From the NCBI GenBank assembly GCA_023614405.1, contig CM042685.1, forward strand, positions 237,749,661-237,813,660: DNA of 64,000 nt, in the 5' to 3' direction. This DNA is from Avena insularis (Eukaryota > Streptophyta > Magnoliopsida > Poales > Poaceae). The position numbers were made by a program, and so were the translations under genes. This document shows, piece after piece, positions 44,588-56,375 of the stretch (position 1 is the first letter of the stretch; every line of letters begins with the position of its first letter). The notes beneath the pieces are model-generated. The model saw only the letters and a list, made by a program, of their open reading frames with translations. It was not told the origin of the DNA and ran no database searches.

Positions 44588-47500
44588 TTTAAGACCCCAC
44601 CCTTATAAAGGTAAAGGTCCCTATGATTGCAATGCTAGTCCCTAGATCAATTGCTATCATCCATAGTTTAAGATGAAGTACACAGAAACAAAGATCATTA
44701 TTACACCGTCATTCCAGAGATAACAGTCTTTTACAACTCCATAGCCATAGGCTAGTACAAGAGTTTAACTTAACAATATAAATAAAAGTCTTCATCTTCA
44801 TGTGCCACAGGCAAGCATGTTGAGTATATACTCATAACCCTATTCCTCATCAGAGTAACCTGCAACATCACAAGTTACAGCCACAGTGGGTCAATACATT
44901 GGAATAGTATTGGCAAGTGATACCTTAGTAGAATAATAGTATCTAGCTTCTACATGAATTTGGCTAAGTGTAGTTTAGGCTTGCTTTGCTCAAAATAGGT
45001 TTTACCTATCAGTTGAAAACACTAAGTTTTTGTTTGGCAAAAACTCCCAAGGAACCACCAATAGACATTGGTGAACCTTCACCCTTGTTCAACCACAAGT
45101 TTTAACTTAGAAATTGGGATGAGGAGATTCTTGATAGCTTCCATGTCTTGATGCTCAAATTGTCCATTTCCAGGGACACAGCTAAGTACTTAGATTCTTC
45201 CTTCTGCAGAGGTGGTGCACTTCCCCACAAGACTTGATTTTCACCAAGACAGAACCTTTCAGAAGCCTTCCCTTAGACCAAAATGGACGCGTTCCAAACC
45301 TATCACCCACTACCACCAATTGTCCATTTGGCTAAGTTATTGCAACCTATATGATCCAGGCAGAGCCCATAATGCCATGTGGCTGCACCAGAAGCTTCTT
45401 AACATATGGCATCTCAAATCCCTTTGTTCCTGGGTGGCATTCCACAAGTGAGATACACATGGTAGACCATTGAACAATGGGCCCTGGTAACCACTCAACC
45501 AAAATCCAACCAAGAAATTACCATTCCACCCAAGTGTTTCATTCACTTAGTTGTTTTATTAAGCAAAAACATAAGTCAAAGACTTAGCAATATTTTCCAT
45601 AGCATGTGTATATAAACCACCCTTGGTTTCTACTAGATAGGCTAAGCATGGCAATAGCAAGTATCTTAACTTAGAAAAAATTCTAACAATTCTACAACTA
45701 CTAGGATTTCCCAAGCATAGCATATAGATACTTAGCAAAAATTAGCATGCAAGCCCTATACAAAATATCACTAATGCATAGTCAAAATAAGGATAAAAAT
45801 ATGAAGCACCACTTTCCTTGGTAGTTGGGGGAGTAACAACGGTCCTCGCAGTCACACTCACCACTAGCACCAAAATCTACACATAAAATGATAGCACCAA
45901 ATTCACATTTCAAATAAACAAGCAAAAATATATGAATGCATGAAAATGCCATGTGATAATTTTTCTAAACCAAACAAGACAAGTAAAACAGTAATGATCA
46001 ATAAACTAAACATTTATACATCAAATAAACTTTATTTGGCCTTTAAAACATTTTCCAATTAATTTTTATACACAAAATAAGCCTACAAAATCTCTGCATA
46101 AAATTCTATTTTAACAGATGCAAAATACAAAACCAAGCCTACAGATGTGTAGGATTTATTTTTGTGATTCCATTGATATCTTATTTGCATTTTTTGGATA
46201 AACAGAACAAAAGTTATTGAATTTACAAGTTTAAACATTCAAAAATCATTTCTGGAATTTTAAACAGACAGGCTAGGCCACGTGGGCTGTTTCTATTGGC
46301 TGATACCGTTTCGCACGGATCGATCAATGAGGACCATTGGATTTAAGTAAAAGTGCACGGCCAGATCTGCTCATACCATTTCGTTTAAGTGATCTAATCT
46401 TAAGCGTTAGATCTAGATCCAACGCTGCTGAGCACACGACCATGGATGGACGGCGCTAGCGACGGCGGTGCGGCGGCGGCGCTACTGGCGATGGTGTTCT
46501 GGAGATTCCAGAGGGGGCTAGGGGCAGTGGTTGGTCTTACCAGTGTCGCACGACCGTGAGGAATCTCAACGTGGTCATGGTTGGGGCGGGGGCGTGCTGT
46601 AGCAAGGGCTAGAGCTCGTCGGAGTTGCAGGCGGCGTCGGGTCCTTGCAGACGGAGTTGTTGCCGACGCTCTGGATCATCCTAGCACAAACCAGTGGTAT
46701 CAGGAGGTGCACAAGGTCACGGCGAACACGACAGTGTCAAGGAGAAAGCAAGGGGCGTCGGACTTTACCTAAATCGCTCGCCGAAATTGAGTGGCGGCTC
46801 TATCGCTTGCAGAGGTGGATGGGGACGGTGACCTGGGCCATGCGTGGACAAACCAAAGGTGTCAAAAGGTGCACAGGGCTTGCTGGTCACACTCGTTTGA
46901 AGCAGAGGCACATGGGCGGTCGAGACTCACCGGAATTGGCCGTCGGAGGTGCTCGGTACCGCGGCGGTGCGAATGAAATTACGGGCAGCCTGGGGGCGGA
47001 GAAGGGGCGCTGAGTGAGGGGAAAAGACTGCGGCGAGGTGGTGATTAAATAGTCGGAGCAGGGGCGAAAATCTCACAGCGAATCAATGGGCTTGCTGGGC
47101 TGGTTACTGGGCCGCGGGTTGGGTTGGGTTAGGTAGCTGGTTTGGTTTATTTTTTCAGTATTTCTCCTTTTCTTTTTCTGATTTGATTTTCTGGTTTGAA
47201 TTTGAATATCTATTTCAATTCGAATTTTCCCAGAATTTTGTACTGTGTTTCTTGTGTACTGGGATGTGTAAAACATCCATTCATACTCAAAATCATTTTG
47301 GGTTTGAAATAAAGTTTAAAACCATGCCTTTAGTTAAATATTTTTAATAGGCATACAAATGGTTTTAAATTTGATTTTTTTTTGAAAATCTTTGTGTGGC
47401 CTTGCATTCACTTTCAAAACAATGCTGAGCAAAAACTAAGCATAAATAGAAAATGAAATATAAACCTTGCCTCACTTAAATAAGTATTAGGCATAAATTT

Positions 47501-47597
47501 GGTTTCTTTTGTTTGAATTTTATTTGGAAAAGATCAAATGCTCAAGAATGCATGAATGATATGCAACTTTATAAATCATGATGTTTGGGATGTTACA
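44588..47597 (-). repeat. 3' LTR of Gypsy element 2
   Basis: 3010 bp. Minus-strand TATA-like CTATTTAATC (plus GATTAAATAG, 47043-47052). GC-rich R/U5 island 46440-47000. It lacks about 160 bp found in the other LTR at 59037-59200 and has about 170 bp (about 47218-47430) missing there. Confidence 0.93.
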
Positions 47598-47609
47598 AAT
47601 CTAACCCCC

Positions 47610-49163
47610 TTAAGGTGAATATCGCCCTCGAGATTCGGATTGGCTAGCAAATAGGTGAGGGTGGTCTTTCCGAAGATCATCTTCTCTTTCCCATGTTGCT
47701 TCTTCCTCGGAATGATGGTTCCACTGAACTTTGCAGAATTTGATAGTCTTTGTCCGAGTTACTCTTTCTGCAGTCTCGAGAATCTTGATAGGTTTTTCCT
47801 CATAGGTGATATCACTTTCCAATTGGACCTCTTCCAAAGGTATAGTGTCCTTCAAAGAAGTCTCTTCCATCTCTGGATGACATTTCTTGAACTGACTCAC
47901 ATGAAACACATTGTGAACGGCAGACAATGACTCAGGAAATTCAATCTCATATGCCACTTCTCCTTTACGGCTCAGAATCTTGAATGGTCCAACATATCTT
48001 GGGGCCAATTTTCCTTTGACTCCAAACCTCTTCACTCCACGAAGTGGTGATACTCTAAGGTAAGCTCTATCACCCACTTCATAGGTGACTTCCCTACGCT
48101 TGGGATCTGCGTAGCTCTTTTGTCGGGACTGTGCTATCTTCAATCTGTCCTTTACCAACTTGAATTTCTCTTCAGCTTCCTTGATTAGTTCAGGCCCGAA
48201 CAAGTTTCTTTCTCCAACACCATTCCATAGCAATGGTGTAGTACACTTTCTCCCATAGAGAAATTCAAACAGTGTCATCTCAATACTGGCTTGATAGCTG
48301 TTGTTGTAAGAGAATTCTGCGTAAGTCAGACTATCATCCCAACTAGCTCCATAATATAGGGCACATGCCCTCAACATATCCTCTAGAATCTGGTTGGTCC
48401 TTTCTGTCTGTCCATCAGTCTGGGGATGAAAAGAAGTACTGAATTCCAATCTCGTTCCCAATGACTCATGTAGTTGCCTCAAAATATGGGAAGTGAATTG
48501 AGTTCCCCTATCAGACACAATACTCTTGGGTACTCCATGCAGACACACAATCCTATTCATATAGATCTTGGCTAACTTAGCACTTGTATAGGTTGTCTTC
48601 ACGGGTATGAAATGAGCCACTTTAGTTAGGCGATCCACTACGGCCCAAATATAATCATATCCCGATCTAGTCCTTGGCAGTCCAGTGATGAAATCCATGC
48701 CAATCTTGTCCCACTTCCAATCAGGAATAGGTAGTGGTTGTAACAATCCTGCTGGTTTCTCATGTTCCGCTTTCACTCTGCTACATACATCACACAAAGC
48801 AATATGTTTGGCAATGTCCTTCTTGAGATTATTCCACCAAAATCTTTCCTTCACATCCATGTACATTTTGGTGTTACCCGGATGAATGGAATATGGTGAA
48901 TTGTGTGATTATTGTAAAATAAGTTTCCGAAGCTCCGGATCTTGCGATATGCAGATACGTTTTCCATACCATAAAGTACCATGTTCGTCTTCACGGAATC
49001 CTTTGGCTTTTCCCTTGCCAATCTTTTCCTTAATCTCTTCAATTTCCTTGTCTATCTTTTGGGCTTCTTTGATTTTGTCCAACAAGGTCGGTTGAACCTC
49101 CAATGACATGAGATGTTGAAAGGGCATGTATGCCCCATGTGTGGTTTTGGTAATTAATGACAA
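47610..49163 (-). pseudogene. Integrase with GPY/F module and chromodomain, element 2
   Basis: The main frame is 48866-47610 (418 aa), preceded after one stop by 49116-48909, which holds the start of integrase. Zinc-binding part: ALCDVCSRVKAEHE (Cys 25 and 28). Catalytic core: Asp58 in GMDFITGLP, Asp119 in VSDRGTQFTS and Glu155 in DGQTERTNQ, so the DDE triad is complete. GPY/F-like KLAPRYVGPFKILSRKGEV at about 285-304. Chromodomain-like C-terminus at about 361-406 (VQWNHHSEEEATWERE). Integrase joins element cDNA to host DNA, and the chromodomain is thought to direct it to particular chromatin. It is the best-preserved pol domain in the window, but it is cut off from RNase H by the insertion at 49117-51652. 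Confidence 0.93.
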
Positions 49164-51652
49164 TCTCTATGGACTAATGTGTAAATTGAGTTTCACTTGT
49201 AGGTTTGTCCATTGGCATCGCTTGGGCCATGTGTTGGTCTCAAGGTTGGAAGATGAAGAAATGTCCAAGGGCTTTGTGCCCATTGGAATCATGAAGAAAG
49301 AAGGAGCTTGAAGGTCGATCAAGGCATGTGCAAAGAGTTGCATCAAGATGGATCAACCTCAAGTAAGGATGAAGAAGGACGAGCTCAAGATGCGCCATCT
49401 CTAGAAGATCTCATGATTGAAGCTTGCCATCCTCGTGCTCATGGAATGATGAAGACAAGTTCAAAGAAGAGATTTCCCCATGGAATATGGGCGAGCATTT
49501 TGCAAGTCTTCATCAAGCAAGAGCGAGCAAGAGCAAACAAGAAAGGTGTTCCCACTATAGAAGAACAAGACGGTCTACATCAAGTTCAAGTGGGACGCTC
49601 AAGGCAAAGGTATGTTGATAGGGCTTCTCTTTTGCCGGTCTCATGTTGTTAGTTGGGAGACCGGGTTTAGGATAGATAGTCGTACTATCAAGAGGGGCTC
49701 TCAAGCGGGTGTCTCGTTTGCATCGTTCGGAGAGAGCTCAAACCTTTGCATTCATAGCATCATCTTTCTTGGTTGTTATTTGGTTCTTGTCCATGAGAGG
49801 ATCTAGAGCTTGTGGTCATCATCATAACAAGCTCTAGTTCATCATCTAAGGATTTCACTTGCATATCTTATTGCGGTTTTTGATCTTGCGAGTTTTCCGG
49901 CTCCACACCTTGGGGGATACTTCACATATGTATTTATGATATTTTCTCCCAAGGTGATACCCAATATTTCGTCGTTATCTTTCCAACAAAATTGGTTTCA
50001 TCCCGTTTGGAGTTCGGATGCAAAAGTTATTGCATTTCTGGTTTTCTGGTTTCTGGAATTTTCCTAACCGGAAGTTCCGGCTTCCCACCGGAAGTTCCGC
50101 TAGGGAATCTTTGCCGCCAAAAGTTTCGGTGGAAGTTCCGGGTCTTCTTCCGCTCACGCTCAGTAACCTTCTGTTTTGAAACGTTCTATTTGCCGGAACT
50201 TTGTCGGAACTTGCTCGGAAGTTCACCGGAACTTCCGGTCTGTTTTGGAACTTCCGGTTGTGCTTCGAAGGCGTCAACGGTCCGATGACCGTTGGAGCTG
50301 TGGCGAACTCGCCCAGAGCGGAAGTTCCGGCCATGATTCGTGTTTTCAGTTTCTCGCTCCGCAGTTTTCGTCCGTTGGCTGGGTGCCACCAGAACTTCCG
50401 GCCTCCCACCGGAAGTTCCGACCAGGTGTCACGAATTCCCATAACGGGCAGATCTGGGAGCCCTTTAAAAGGGGCTCCTCTTCCCCTTCGTGGTTACTAT
50501 CTTTTCTTCTTGGTTCTTGGCTTTCTCTCTCTCCTCCATTGTCAACCTTGAAGAAGCTTTCCTCTCCTTTCCCTCCTATGATTCTTGCATCTTTTTGAGG
50601 GATTTGAGAGAGGAGATCTAGATCTACAATCCCCCAAAGTCAAACACCTTCTTTGTGAAGGAATCATTGGTATCTAGATCTTGGAGAGTTTTGTGTTCTC
50701 CTCTTGTGTTCTTCCTCCTTATTCCCCAATAGCTTTTGTAGCTTTGTTGGAATTTGGGAGAGAAGGACTGCCTTGCATTTGGTGCATAGGTTTGAGTTCT
50801 ACTCTTGTGTTCTTCCTCCCTTATTCCCCAATAGCTTTTGTAGCTTTGTTGGAATTTGGGGAGAAGGACTTGCCCTTGCATTTGGTGCATAGGTTTGAGT
50901 TCTCCTGAGATTCGCAGTTCAAGCTTGTGAGCTTGTTTCTCTTGGGTTCCTTGGAACCCTAGGCGGTTGTGTGGTTGGATTGTTGACCTTTTGTGGTCTT
51001 ATTGACCTTTTGTGGTCTTGTAGCCTTTTGTGGCGTTGTTGGCCTTTGTGGCATTGTTGGCCTGTTGGCTTTGTTGGGAGCCTCCAATTGAGTTGTGGAG
51101 TTAGCCCCAATCTTGTACGGGTTCGGTGACCGCCCTCAAGCGTCCCATAGTGGAGCAAGTGCTCGCCTTTTGTGGTGCGCACTTGGGAGAATAGGGTGAG
51201 CCTTTTGTGGCGTCAGTGAGTTGCGTGCTTCCGCATCCGGGGTGAGGCCTTGTGTGGCGTTGGGTGAGCATCGAGCCACCACACCTCGAGGTGAGCCATT
51301 TGTATGCTCGGAGAGCATTGCGCCATCACCTCTCCAACAGAGACGTAGCTTCTTTGGAAGTGAACTTGAAACAAATCTGCCTCTCGCCCATCGGTTATCT
51401 CTCAACCGAACCCTTTACTTATGCACTTTACATTGTGATAGCCATCGTGCTTGAAGTATGTATACATTGCTATCACCTTGTTGCTTGTATTGCTTAGCAT
51501 AGGTTGTTGGTGCACCTAGGTGAACTTAGTGGCTAGGTTTTGTGCTCAATAAATTAAACGTTAGTTTTATTCCGCATTTACTTGAGCCTAAACCGTAATA
51601 TTTTTAAAAAGCCTATTCACCCCCCCTCTAGGCGACTTCCTTTGCACTTTCA
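49117..51652 (+). mobile_element. 2.5-kb TG..CA unit (solo LTR-like) inserted in Gypsy element 2 (TSD GATGT)
   Basis: Starts TGAAAGGGCATGTATGCCCC and ends GCACTTTCA (inverted TGAAAG/CTTTCA), with GATGT at 49112-49116 and 51653-51657. No transposon protein is encoded. A TATA-like TTTAAAAG near 50464 is followed by a leader. It contains a cluster of CGGAAGTTCCG-type motifs (50068-50425), a tandem duplication (about 50690-50900) and a T/G-rich degenerate repeat (50980-51070). The right end (CACCCCCCCTCTAGGCGAC) resembles ends of other grass LTRs. Most likely a solo LTR of an unrelated long-LTR family; orientation is inferred from the TATA box. The reading of the host pol resumes on both sides. 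Confidence 0.85.
50690..50905 (+). repeat. Tandem duplication (two units of about 108 bp)
   Basis: Two consecutive copies of a segment running from CTCTTGTGTTCTTCCTCC to GGTGCATAGGTTTGAGTTCT, differing by a few bases and single-base indels. The unit contains CCCCAATAGCTTTTGTAGC. Non-coding. Confidence 0.9.
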
Positions 51653-51719
51653 GATGTCCTTCAGGCACAATCTCCAATCTGAGATCTTTGAATTGGGCAT
51701 ACAGATCATCTGGCAATTC

Positions 51720-52853
51720 TCATTTAGTTAGGCCATTCACATAAACCTTATGGCTTAATGAATCCGCTACAACATTAGCTTTACCGGGGTGGTATTGCAA
51801 ACTCAAGTCATAGTCCTTGATGAGTTCTATCCATCTTATTTGTCTCATGTTGATTTCTTTCTGAGAGAAGATATACTTCAAACTTTTGTGATCTGTGAAC
51901 ACTTCACAACGCTTTCCCAAAAGATAATGCCTCCATGTTTTGAGTGCATGGATAACAGAGGCTAACTCCAAATCATGAGTAGGATAATTCACTTCATGAG
52001 TTTTGAGTTGTCTCGAGGCATACGCCATAACTTTCCCTTCTTGCATCAGAACTGCACCTAATCCTTGGTGAGATGCATCACAATACACTTGAAAATCTTT
52101 CTCCAAGTCTAGCAGACATAAGACTGGTGCTGTCACTAGTCTCCTTTTCAACTCTTGGAAACTGAGTTCACATCCTTCAGTCCAATCAAATTTCTTGTCT
52201 TTCTTAAGTAACTCCGTCATTGGCTTAGCTACTTTTGAGAAATTCTCAATAAACCTTCTATAGTATCCTGCCAAGCCAAGGAAACTACGAACTTATTTTA
52301 CTGACTTAGGAGATTCCCACTCGACCACGGTGACACTTTATGGATCAATCTACACCATCTCCTGACACAATGTGTCCAAGAAATCCAACCTCATTCAGCC
52401 AAAATTCACACTTGCTGAATTTAGCATACAACTTATGCTCTCTAAGCTTCTCAAGTATCAATCGTAAATGTCCTTCAAGCTCTTCGTTGCTCTTGGAGTA
52501 GATCAAAATGTCATCGATGAAAATGACAACAAACTTGTCAAGAAACTCCATGAACACCTTGTTCATCATATTCATGAAGTAGCTGGTGCATTGGTCAAAC
52601 CAAATGGCATCACGGTGTATTCATACAATCCATACCTAGTGGTGAAAGCAGTCTTAGGTATGTCTTGTTCCCTTATCTTAAGCTGAAAATAGCCTGACCG
52701 GAGATCAATCTTTGAGAACACACGGGCTCCTTCTAACTGATCAAACAAGTCATTGATTCTGGGCAAAAGGTATTTGTTCTTGATAGTCACCTCATTGAGT
52801 GAACGATAATCTATGCATAACCTTTGACTTCTATCTTTCTTTTCAACAAACAA
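51720..52853 (-). pseudogene. RT and RNase H, element 2 (broken)
   Basis: 52853-52572: RT fingers and palm ([45 protein letters not shown]). After a frameshift, 52575-52345 has [16 protein letters not shown] with the active-site Asp pair intact. After more damage near 52300 (stop, frameshift), 52274-51720 carries the RT end and RNase H ([42 protein letters not shown]), with a stop at about 51718. The post-RNase H linker continues in frame to 51658 and is then split by the GATGT-flanked insertion. Confidence 0.9.
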
Positions 52854-52892
52854 AACTGGTGCTCCCCAAGATGAAGAAATTGGTTGAATAAA

Positions 52893-54623
52893 TCATTTCT
52901 GCAACTGTTCTCCAAGTTGTTTCTTGAGTTCCTTCAACTCATCAACTGACATCTTGTAAGGTCTCTTTGCTATTGGTCTGGATCCTGGCAGAAAGTCAAT
53001 CAGGAACTCCACATCTCTATCTGGTGGCATTCCCGGCAATTCCTCCGGAAACACATCCGGATATTCTCTAACAATTAGCACACTGTCTATGCTAACCCCC
53101 TTAAGAGAATTTAGCTTACTCCCTTTCGATTCAAAGTTAGTCTTGAATCTGATCCTTTTATTATCCGGGGTTGTGAGTGTGACAGTATGATTGGCACAAT
53201 ATAGCACTCCCTTGTACTTGGTCATCCAATCCATTCCCAAAATGACATCCAACCCTTGGGAATTTAGGATTATCAAATTAACGGGAAACTTATACTTCCC
53301 AAATTCTATCACTAGGTCATGACATCCCGAGTTCACTATCATTTCTCCACCAGGAGAACTTACTTTTATAGGACACCCAATAGTTTCAACTGGAAGTCCA
53401 TTTCTATCAACAAATGCTCTTGATATGAATGAATGCGATGCGCCAGTATAAAAAAGAACAAGTGCTGGAAAAGAATTGAGTTTGAACTTACCAGCCACAG
53501 CATCAGGTTCCTCATATATTTCTTCCACATTGATGTGGTTCACTTGTCCCTTTTGGAAGGGATTGGGCTTGTTGGCACCTTCGACTTTCTTTTCTGGGCA
53601 CTCATTAGCATAGTGTCCCATCTTCTTACACTTGAAGCATTCAACCTGACTGATATCTCTCTTTGCAGGTTGACTTCCACTTCCACTTCCACCTCCACTG
53701 TGGTGGTTTTTGTATCCACTCTTGTGGTTCTTGTACTTGTCATTATCATGACTGCGGTGATGCTTGTTGTCATGATGGCGGTTGTGGCTATGGTGGTTGT
53801 TGTACTTTCCATGTTTGTGGGATCCAGAACTCCCACTATCATCATGATGGGAACGCTTGTGAGACGATCCCGCGATGTGCTTATCAAAGCTATGCTTCCT
53901 CTTCCTGCTCTCAACCTGTTTCATCTTGTTCTCCAAGATGGTAGCCTTGTCACAAAGTGATTGGTAGGTTGGGACATAGGCAACAGACAGCTGCAGGTTC
54001 AACTCATCATTTAGTCCTTCGAGGAATTTTTCCTTCCTCTTGGCATCTGTATCAACTTCATCCGGTGCATAACGCGCCAGATTGTTGAATTCCTCAATGT
54101 ATTCAGCCACGCTGCGGTGACGCTGCTTCAGATTGCGGAACTCCTTCTTCTTCAAATTCATCACTCCGGATGAGATGTGAGCTGTACGGAATCCATCCTC
54201 AAAGATAGCCCAAGTCACATCCTCAATGGGAGTGGTGATCTGAAAGTTATCCCACTAGGTTGCTGCTGGCCCTTCCAGCAGATGTGCTACAAACCTGACC
54301 TTCTCTTCATCGGTGCAGCCGACAGTCACTAAGTCCTTGTTCACTGAACGTAACCAGTCATTGGCTACCATTGGATCAGTGGTTCCCAAGAACTTTGTAG
54401 GCCTCAATCTTAGGAATCTGGTGAGCATGTCAAATCCTGGCGGATTATTATTATTATTGTTGTTGTTGTTGTTTTTGTTGTTTTTGTTGTTATTCTGATT
54501 TTGGTTCTGCATGAAGGTTGTCATCATCTGCATAAGTTGCGCTTGCGCTGTCATCAACTGTTGCATCTCGGGGGTGACATTGTTATTGTTGTTTTGGTTG
54601 GGGTTGGCATGTCGAGGAGGCAT
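52893..54623 (-). pseudogene. Gag - protease, element 2 (one stop; protease Asp lost)
   Basis: Likely start MPPRHANPNQ (54623), followed by an Asn-rich low-complexity stretch (about 54440-54500; long AAC/AAT run). One stop at 54252-54254 in the usual GDN/W motif of Gag separates it from 54218-52893 (441 aa frame; numbering from 54218). Gag core: ARYAPDEVDTDAKRKEKFLEGL. A linker at 109-172 has about 18 His in 65 residues. Zinc knuckle CFKCKKMGHYANEC at 194-207. Protease motif YTGASHSF at 257-264, with Tyr in place of the catalytic Asp, and LDVILGMDWM about 323. The frame ends where RT begins (PYKMSVDELKELKKQ). Gag would assemble the particle; the protease is presumably dead. Confidence 0.92.
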
Positions 54624-54815
54624 CTGTGGTGTTAATAAGGATAAGAATGAGATACCCATAGATGCTTAACATGCACAATACATCACATAGACAATCACAA
54701 TAACCAAGCATCAAAATAACATAGAGTTTAAACGACATAAACAACAAGTTTTGGAAAAAAGCAAACACACCATAGCAAGCCATCCACATGTTGGATGGTC
54801 ATTGCGACTCAATAA

Positions 54816-55586
54816 TCAAAGTACGGTAGATGAAAGATAAACAAGTAGTCTACACTGCTCCTCCACATCAATCTCCACATCAACAAGGGTAAGACCTGCA
54901 TTCTCCATGGCGGTCTTGTACTCATCAACACTAGCAGTTAAGGCCTCAAATTTGGCCCTAAGAGCCCTCTTCTGCGAGCGAAGCCTCTCGATCACTCCCT
55001 GCTGATGTTCAAGCTCGAAGTCCTTGGATTCTAACTCTTCCTTCATCTCCCGGATCTTCTTGTTCCTGTCTTGGACTCTTTTCTCCTGGCCCTTGAACTT
55101 CTTGTCCTGGCTTTCAAACTTGGCCTCCATTTCCTTGACAATCTCATCTTCCTCCGCGAAGATCTTGTCCTTCTCACGAAGCTGAACCTGGAGCTCGTCA
55201 TTGCTAAGCATGACGTTGGTCCTATCAGTATCTAGGTGTCTAATAAGACCCTATAGGTCCTGAAGGTACAGACGAATCGTCTCCATCGTCTCTCTATCAA
55301 CATCCTCATACTCTATAGCCTCACCCTCCTCATTGCGTATCTCGAAGTGGTGAAAGTAAAGACCTCTAAGCTCGGTGGAGTGTCTCCCTACCAGGCGCCC
55401 AAGTAACTCCCGCATGACTACATCTAAGCCTTTCTCCTTATCGTCATGCATCAGCTTGAAAATGATGGTCTCCGTGGTTGGCTCTGTCTGGCGTCCCGGC
55501 TGGGTGACTCTGAAGCCCCATAGGTCCTTCCTCTCAAACTTGGTGAGTGGAAGTGTCATGATGCTAGGAAGTGGAAGGTTGAGCAC
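54816..55586 (-). pseudogene. Accessory ORF upstream of gag, element 2 (globular part plus coiled coil)
   Basis: In one frame with a single stop at about 55249: 55586-55251 has an N-terminal part (KDLWGFRVTQPGRQTEPTTE, then MRELLGRLVGRHSTELRG, FHHFEIRNEEGEAIEYE). 55211-54816 continues as a long charged coiled coil (VQLREKDKIFAEEDEIVKEM; KKIREMKEELESKDFELEHQ). The frame extends upstream to about 55660 without a clear ATG. It matches the element 1 accessory ORF in position, order of parts and scattered residues (V..G....PT.E.I.F.L, then GL..(A)M.E.L.RL.G), but lacks the acidic tail. No named domain recognised; likely a conserved accessory protein of this clade. Confidence 0.7.
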
Positions 55587-55867
55587 ACTAGTGAGCTCAA
55601 TGAGACGAGTACCAAAACGAGTTCCCTTGAACTCCTCGGCCGTGCTGATAACAATGTTAGGAATCTATTTTTATAAGATAGAGAAAGTTAGAGTCATCAC
55701 AAATAGAGATAATTCACAAGACAAAATAACACAAGCACATCACTTAGCAACAAACACACAAGTCATGCCATACATAAGTCCATTACAAACATCAAAGGTT
55801 CAACATAACTTAGACAAATTTTTTGGAAGTAAAAATGATAAGTGTGGTGGTCCAACTAATGAAGTAC

Positions 55868-56375
55868 GTTACAACTATCACTCACTAGACAAAATAGCTA
55901 TCAGGGCATCCTTGGTAGCCATCTGTCTATCTTGTTCACAAGACTCCCATATTAGGTCTATGATGTCTCCTCTTAGTTGTTGGTTGGTAGTCTCTAATTC
56001 TTGGGTATGCTTCTTTTATTCTCTAAGGTCATTTTGGGTGTTGAGCATTCTGCACTTGAGTCTATCACCAAGCTCCTTGATGGCATTCCAAGCTGCATTT
56101 CTTGCAGAGTCAAAGAATGTTGTGTGCATTTCAGAGTTGGTGACCATGCAGAATACTAACTCCTTGTGGTTGTCTTCCTTGTTTTTGTACAAGTGAAGTT
56201 GCACCCACCAATACTCTTCTCCTTCATCCATCACAGGGAATCCCTTTTACACAACTGCACCATGTATCCCCATGGTAACCATAAGGTTCTTGAGTGCCTT
56301 GGGAAATTCTGTCTCACACTCCAAAGTCATGGTCATGAGTGGTCCCTTCCTCATAGCTTCTTTGATGGAGTTCAT
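55868..56375 (-). pseudogene. Second accessory ORF near the 5' LTR, element 2
   Basis: From the ATG at about 56375 (MNSIKEAMRKGPLMTMTLEC) the frame runs with two stops (about 56248 and 56016) to about 55868. The centre (56234-56016) reads YWWVQLHLYKNKEDN, then ELVFCMVTNSEMHTTFFDSA and RNAAWNAIKELGDRL. After the second stop a short helical region (TQELETTNQQLRGDI) follows. The design, strands then an A-rich helix then a coiled coil, recalls proteins encoded upstream of gag in other grass Gypsy elements. The AA..AI..L helix is loosely like a dsRNA-binding domain end, but this is speculation. It lies between PBS and the first accessory ORF. Confidence 0.5.

Noticed and set aside
50068..50425. 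CRISPR-like short repeats
   Set aside because: Spacing is irregular, motifs occur on both strands, and the setting is a plant LTR.
53433..53960. 175-aa hydrophobic plus-strand frame
   Set aside because: Antisense of the His-rich Gag region; apparent membrane segments are an artefact of the reverse complement.
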